Shown here: in pieces, positions 60,992-64,000 of the stretch
Numbering within the stretch: the first letter of the stretch is position 1
Layout of the letters: each line of letters begins with the position of its first letter
Source of the DNA: Albula goreensis
Taxonomy: Eukaryota > Chordata > Actinopteri > Albuliformes > Albulidae
Length of the DNA stretch: 64,000 nt
Reading direction: 5' to 3'
Assembly: GCA_022829145.1 (NCBI GenBank)
Contig: CM040761.1
Coordinates: 13,884,245 to 13,948,244 of the forward strand
Program-made: the position numbers and the translations under genes
The notes under the pieces: generated by a model
The model's database searches: none
What the model saw: only the letters and a program-made list of their open reading frames with translations
What the model was told of the DNA's origin: nothing

Positions 60992-61669
60992 TCATACATG
61001 ATTTGTAAAACCTGTGGTATTTGTTTCTTTTGTTTTTATTCATTACAGTGTTTTGAAGCATAATTGCTGAAGAAATAAGAATTTTGTAAAATTGTCATGA
61101 GGTCGACAATACAGTGTAATGGGTTTTTAGATCTGCACTGACAGATATGAGCTAAACATTAGCTCTATTTGTATTTCAATTCTTTCCTCTAAACAGTGGC
61201 TCGTAGGTGAAAGTGTACATGAATTGCATGTGCCCTCAACATCATCTTTGAGTGACTGATCATCTCACCATCTCTTCTCTCTACAGATAAAACCTGTCAA
61301 GACATGCCATTTGTCTGTGCAGTGTGTGAGGAGCAATTTTAACAATGGAGACCCATGGGGGTTTAACATGGGGGAAGAGTTCATTCCCCTGACACTCTGC
61401 TAACAGAGCAACTCAAACTGCATTATGTGTACATTATAGAGGCCTCCCTATGTCCCACGACTGTTTAAGCTGCTTTTCCAGTTTTGTCTACATCTGAATG
61501 TGCTCAGTCCCTGAGTCTGACATTAAACGCCTTTATCTGCTCCATTATAAAGTATTCATAATCCACCCAGAAAGCATTACAAGTGTAATCATAACTGTGT
61601 AGTCCCCTAATCTCAGCATTCTATCGCACTGCTGGAGATGTCTTCTGAACCGCCTAACCCTATTTCTGT

Positions 61670-61692
61670 TGTTGTTCTCTCTCTCATTCTCT

Positions 61693-61735
<43 letters not shown>

Positions 61736-61738
61736 TGT
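61670..61738. repeat. (CT)n microsatellite, interrupted
   Basis: TCTCTCATTCTCTCTCATTC, then a pure CT run, within the oca2 intron. Confidence 0.93.
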
Positions 61739-62310
61739 GAAGGGCTTAGAATTATAAGGTTCTGACATTTGTGTCAGAATCAAGTTTACGCAAGTTAAAT
61801 CCTCTTTGTAATGCCCTTTTTTGACACGATAGTTTAGACACCTGAAATCATTGTATTTTTAAAAATGGATTTTTTTCCCCCACTCTGCACTTTGGAACCA
61901 CCGATTGTGGCTCTTGAGTAAATGCTGTGCCACCCACATCTGCACTAGAGGCACTGCAGCCAAGTGTATGTGCTCCTTCAATGCATTCACCTGCAAGCAC
62001 AACATATAAGCCCAGCAAATCCATTTACTCGTTAATGCTGTAATAAAGACAAACATGAGAAACTGGAGCCTCTAGTTCCAACATGCTATATGGATAGTAT
62101 CTGACCACTGTTACATCAACCAGTGTCTTCTGCTAATCAGCTTTAAATCAAAGCAGCATCTGTCTACTTCTCATGCTAGTAGACGTCAAATGCAAATGAT
62201 CACCAGGCGGATCCAGTCAAGATCTTAAGTGCTTCAAAGGACACATTAATTAAAACAGCAGGCAATGAGTATATCCTTCAGCCCTTCCAAAGTTGGCTAT
62301 TGTATACTGT

Positions 62311-62334
62311 AATACGTAAAAGATTTTACGTATT
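62311..62334. repeat. perfect 11-base inverted repeat, 2-base centre
   Basis: AATACGTAAAA, GA, TTTTACGTATT. The arms are exact and each contains a TACGTA palindrome core. Confidence 0.9.
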
Positions 62335-64000
62335 TCCTACATAACACATTGTTCAGTAGAATGTACACTCATAGGAAAATCTGAATCCATTTTTTGATCT
62401 CTGATTAAGTTTAAAATAATAAAATTATTTAACTGTGTATTAGCCCTTTGACCTCTGGAGAAGCTGGAGGTGTGGGTTATTCTGTGTTAGGGAAGCTATA
62501 GTGAAAATAAAGATGAGACATATTATGCTAAGGAGACAACAGCAATGTCAAATGCTAAACTAGTGGAACTAAACGAGGCAGGAAGTAACTGACAAAGCAC
62601 CAGTTACCACTGCAGTATTCAGCAGGTTTTTATATTTTAAAAGCAGTAAAATCAATGCAATGAAAAAGCCCTGAAATATTCTGACCACGGTCAGGACATA
62701 GCCAGCTTGCTGACACACAGGTGTGTTTGGGCAGTTGGGAGTGATTAGTAATCTCTGAACTGCAAGCTGGCGTTCACACTGACAGTTTAACCAACACCTC
62801 CCCCTGAAGCAGCACACATACACCCCTTTCCACAAAGACACACAGCTGGCAGTCTCCTCAGAACAGTTTCACTAATAGGGGACGAGCACACGTTATTTGA
62901 GCATGATCCCAAACAGAGCTGCCCGCCACTTTGGAAATGGCAGGAAGAGAAAAACATGGCATAACAAATATCCTCTCTTTTTTAACATTTCAGTCACAGC
63001 CTCATCATTCTAATTTATATCAATAATCCAGTGAGGATATTTCTGCAGGCTTGTTTAATGTCAGAGCTGTTCCACAGAATGCGATGTATCCTATCCTCTG
63101 CCAGCGCCTGCTTGCTTCCCTGGCAGGAGGCAAACGCGTAACACAGGCCTGCGTTTATGAGAAACTGTGGTCTGACAACTGATTTGCTGATGGATGACAG
63201 TTTAAACTGTCTGCACTTCACTGCCAGGCCTAAAAAAAACCTTCAATCAGGCTATTTCTGCTCTCTCTTTCAAAACAAAACAGTTTGGGCCGTTCAGGTA
63301 TTGCATGACTGACAGCCTTCAGTCAGCTGTATGATATGGGGCAGTACCATGTGACTCAATATGAACACGCTTCATTCCAGTTTCCCTCATCCTATCATCC
63401 TCCCGCCTCAGAAGTCAACTCTGTGTTTAGTGCTGAACGAAGAAACATATTGCACTGGTCCACCTAAAGTAACGTGCACAATCGGATCCAGAGACGCTCA
63501 TTAGTGGTAATTATATGCAGCCTGGTGAAAAGGTCAAGAAACTGGACTTATTTCAACTAAGCTTGCAGGGTCAGTGAAGTTTTTCTGATGTGTTTCCATA
63601 AGTGTCCACATGAATGACCCCTGCTGAGTAAATGTATACTATATATTGAAGAATGGAATTTGCCCATTATAAGGGCATCCAAAAATGTATTATAAAATAT
63701 TATACAGCAATTGCTTTAAAAACAGCAGAGCGCCTACTGGACACACATAAACAAAGCAGCTTGAACTCATAATTGCTCTACCAGGTACATGAGATAAGGA
63801 GTGTGGAACTGGTACAGTTAATGGGGCCGGATCTGTGGCATTTAACGTTATGCACAATTGCCTTTATCTCTATGCACATAATTCTGATGACTGTGAAGGT
63901 ACTTGGCGAGTGCTATTTTGAGTCATTTCAGGGTTGAATGGGATTAAAATAGACCTCTTCGTAAACCCTGCAGGACAAAAATCAATCACTCCAAACCCAG

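Larger units (their letters stand above)
60369..64000 (-). other. oca2: oca2 last intron (partial)
   Basis: The intron lies upstream of the terminal exon on the minus strand. I found no second OCA2 exon in either orientation, so the intron is at least 3.6 kb. It contains a 13-base inverted repeat (60962-60991), an 11-base inverted repeat (62311-62334), and a (CT)n tract (61670-61738). The 90-codon minus frame at 62569-62841 and the 68-codon one at 63015-63221 resemble nothing in OCA2. Confidence 0.65.

Noticed and set aside
61859-62056. 65-codon minus-strand frame starting MFVFITALTSKW
   Set aside because: It looked membrane-like at first but does not match OCA2 and lacks splice-site support.
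60369-64000. Search for the penultimate oca2 exon (GNGTLIGASANVV region)
   Set aside because: No matching minus-strand translation; the intron probably continues past 64000.

Overview
The window reads as ray-finned fish (probably teleost) nuclear DNA. It is AT-rich, has multi-kilobase introns, long CA/GT microsatellites and decayed fish-type retroposons, and no prokaryotic gene organisation. The species cannot be named from the sequence.

Two host genes are supported, arranged tail to tail. On the + strand, positions 1-14170 carry the last four recognisable coding exons of a GABA-A receptor gamma-3 subunit (gabrg3): 2791-2928, 7989-8141, 12153-12352 and 13892-14170. All have consensus splice sites and compatible phases. 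They encode the part of the ligand-binding domain after the Cys-loop, M1-M3, part of the M3-M4 loop, and M4 to the stop. On the - strand, an 88-base terminal coding exon at 60281-60368 matches the C-terminus of OCA2 (P protein, melanosomal anion transport). The rest of oca2 lies beyond the right edge. The gabrg3 -> <- oca2 order is the one known from mammals, so the block is conserved synteny.

Between the two stop codons are about 46 kb with no gene I can support. This stretch holds the gabrg3 3' UTR (with a G-quadruplex-capable tract), several microsatellites, and a telomere-like complex at about 19.8-22.8 kb. That complex is a recent 644-base tandem duplication carrying degenerate TTAGGG repeats, then a 700-base solo LTR with a 4-base target duplication, then degenerate CCCTAA repeats in the opposite orientation. 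The stretch also holds a tRNA-derived SINE (31.8 kb), several truncated retroposon tails, an unexplained GC-rich island (44.6-45.3 kb), perfect hairpins, and AT/homeobox-motif-rich blocks that look like candidate conserved non-coding elements. A non-autonomous hAT-like element sits in a gabrg3 intron (9440-9943).

The two genes do not act in one pathway; they are neighbours. The most distinctive structures are the inward-facing telomere-like arrays, the easily missed oca2 terminal exon, and the apparently missing loop cassette of gabrg3. I found no convincing new enzymatic or defence system. Conservation claims for non-coding blocks rest on base-composition impressions only, because no alignment could be run.
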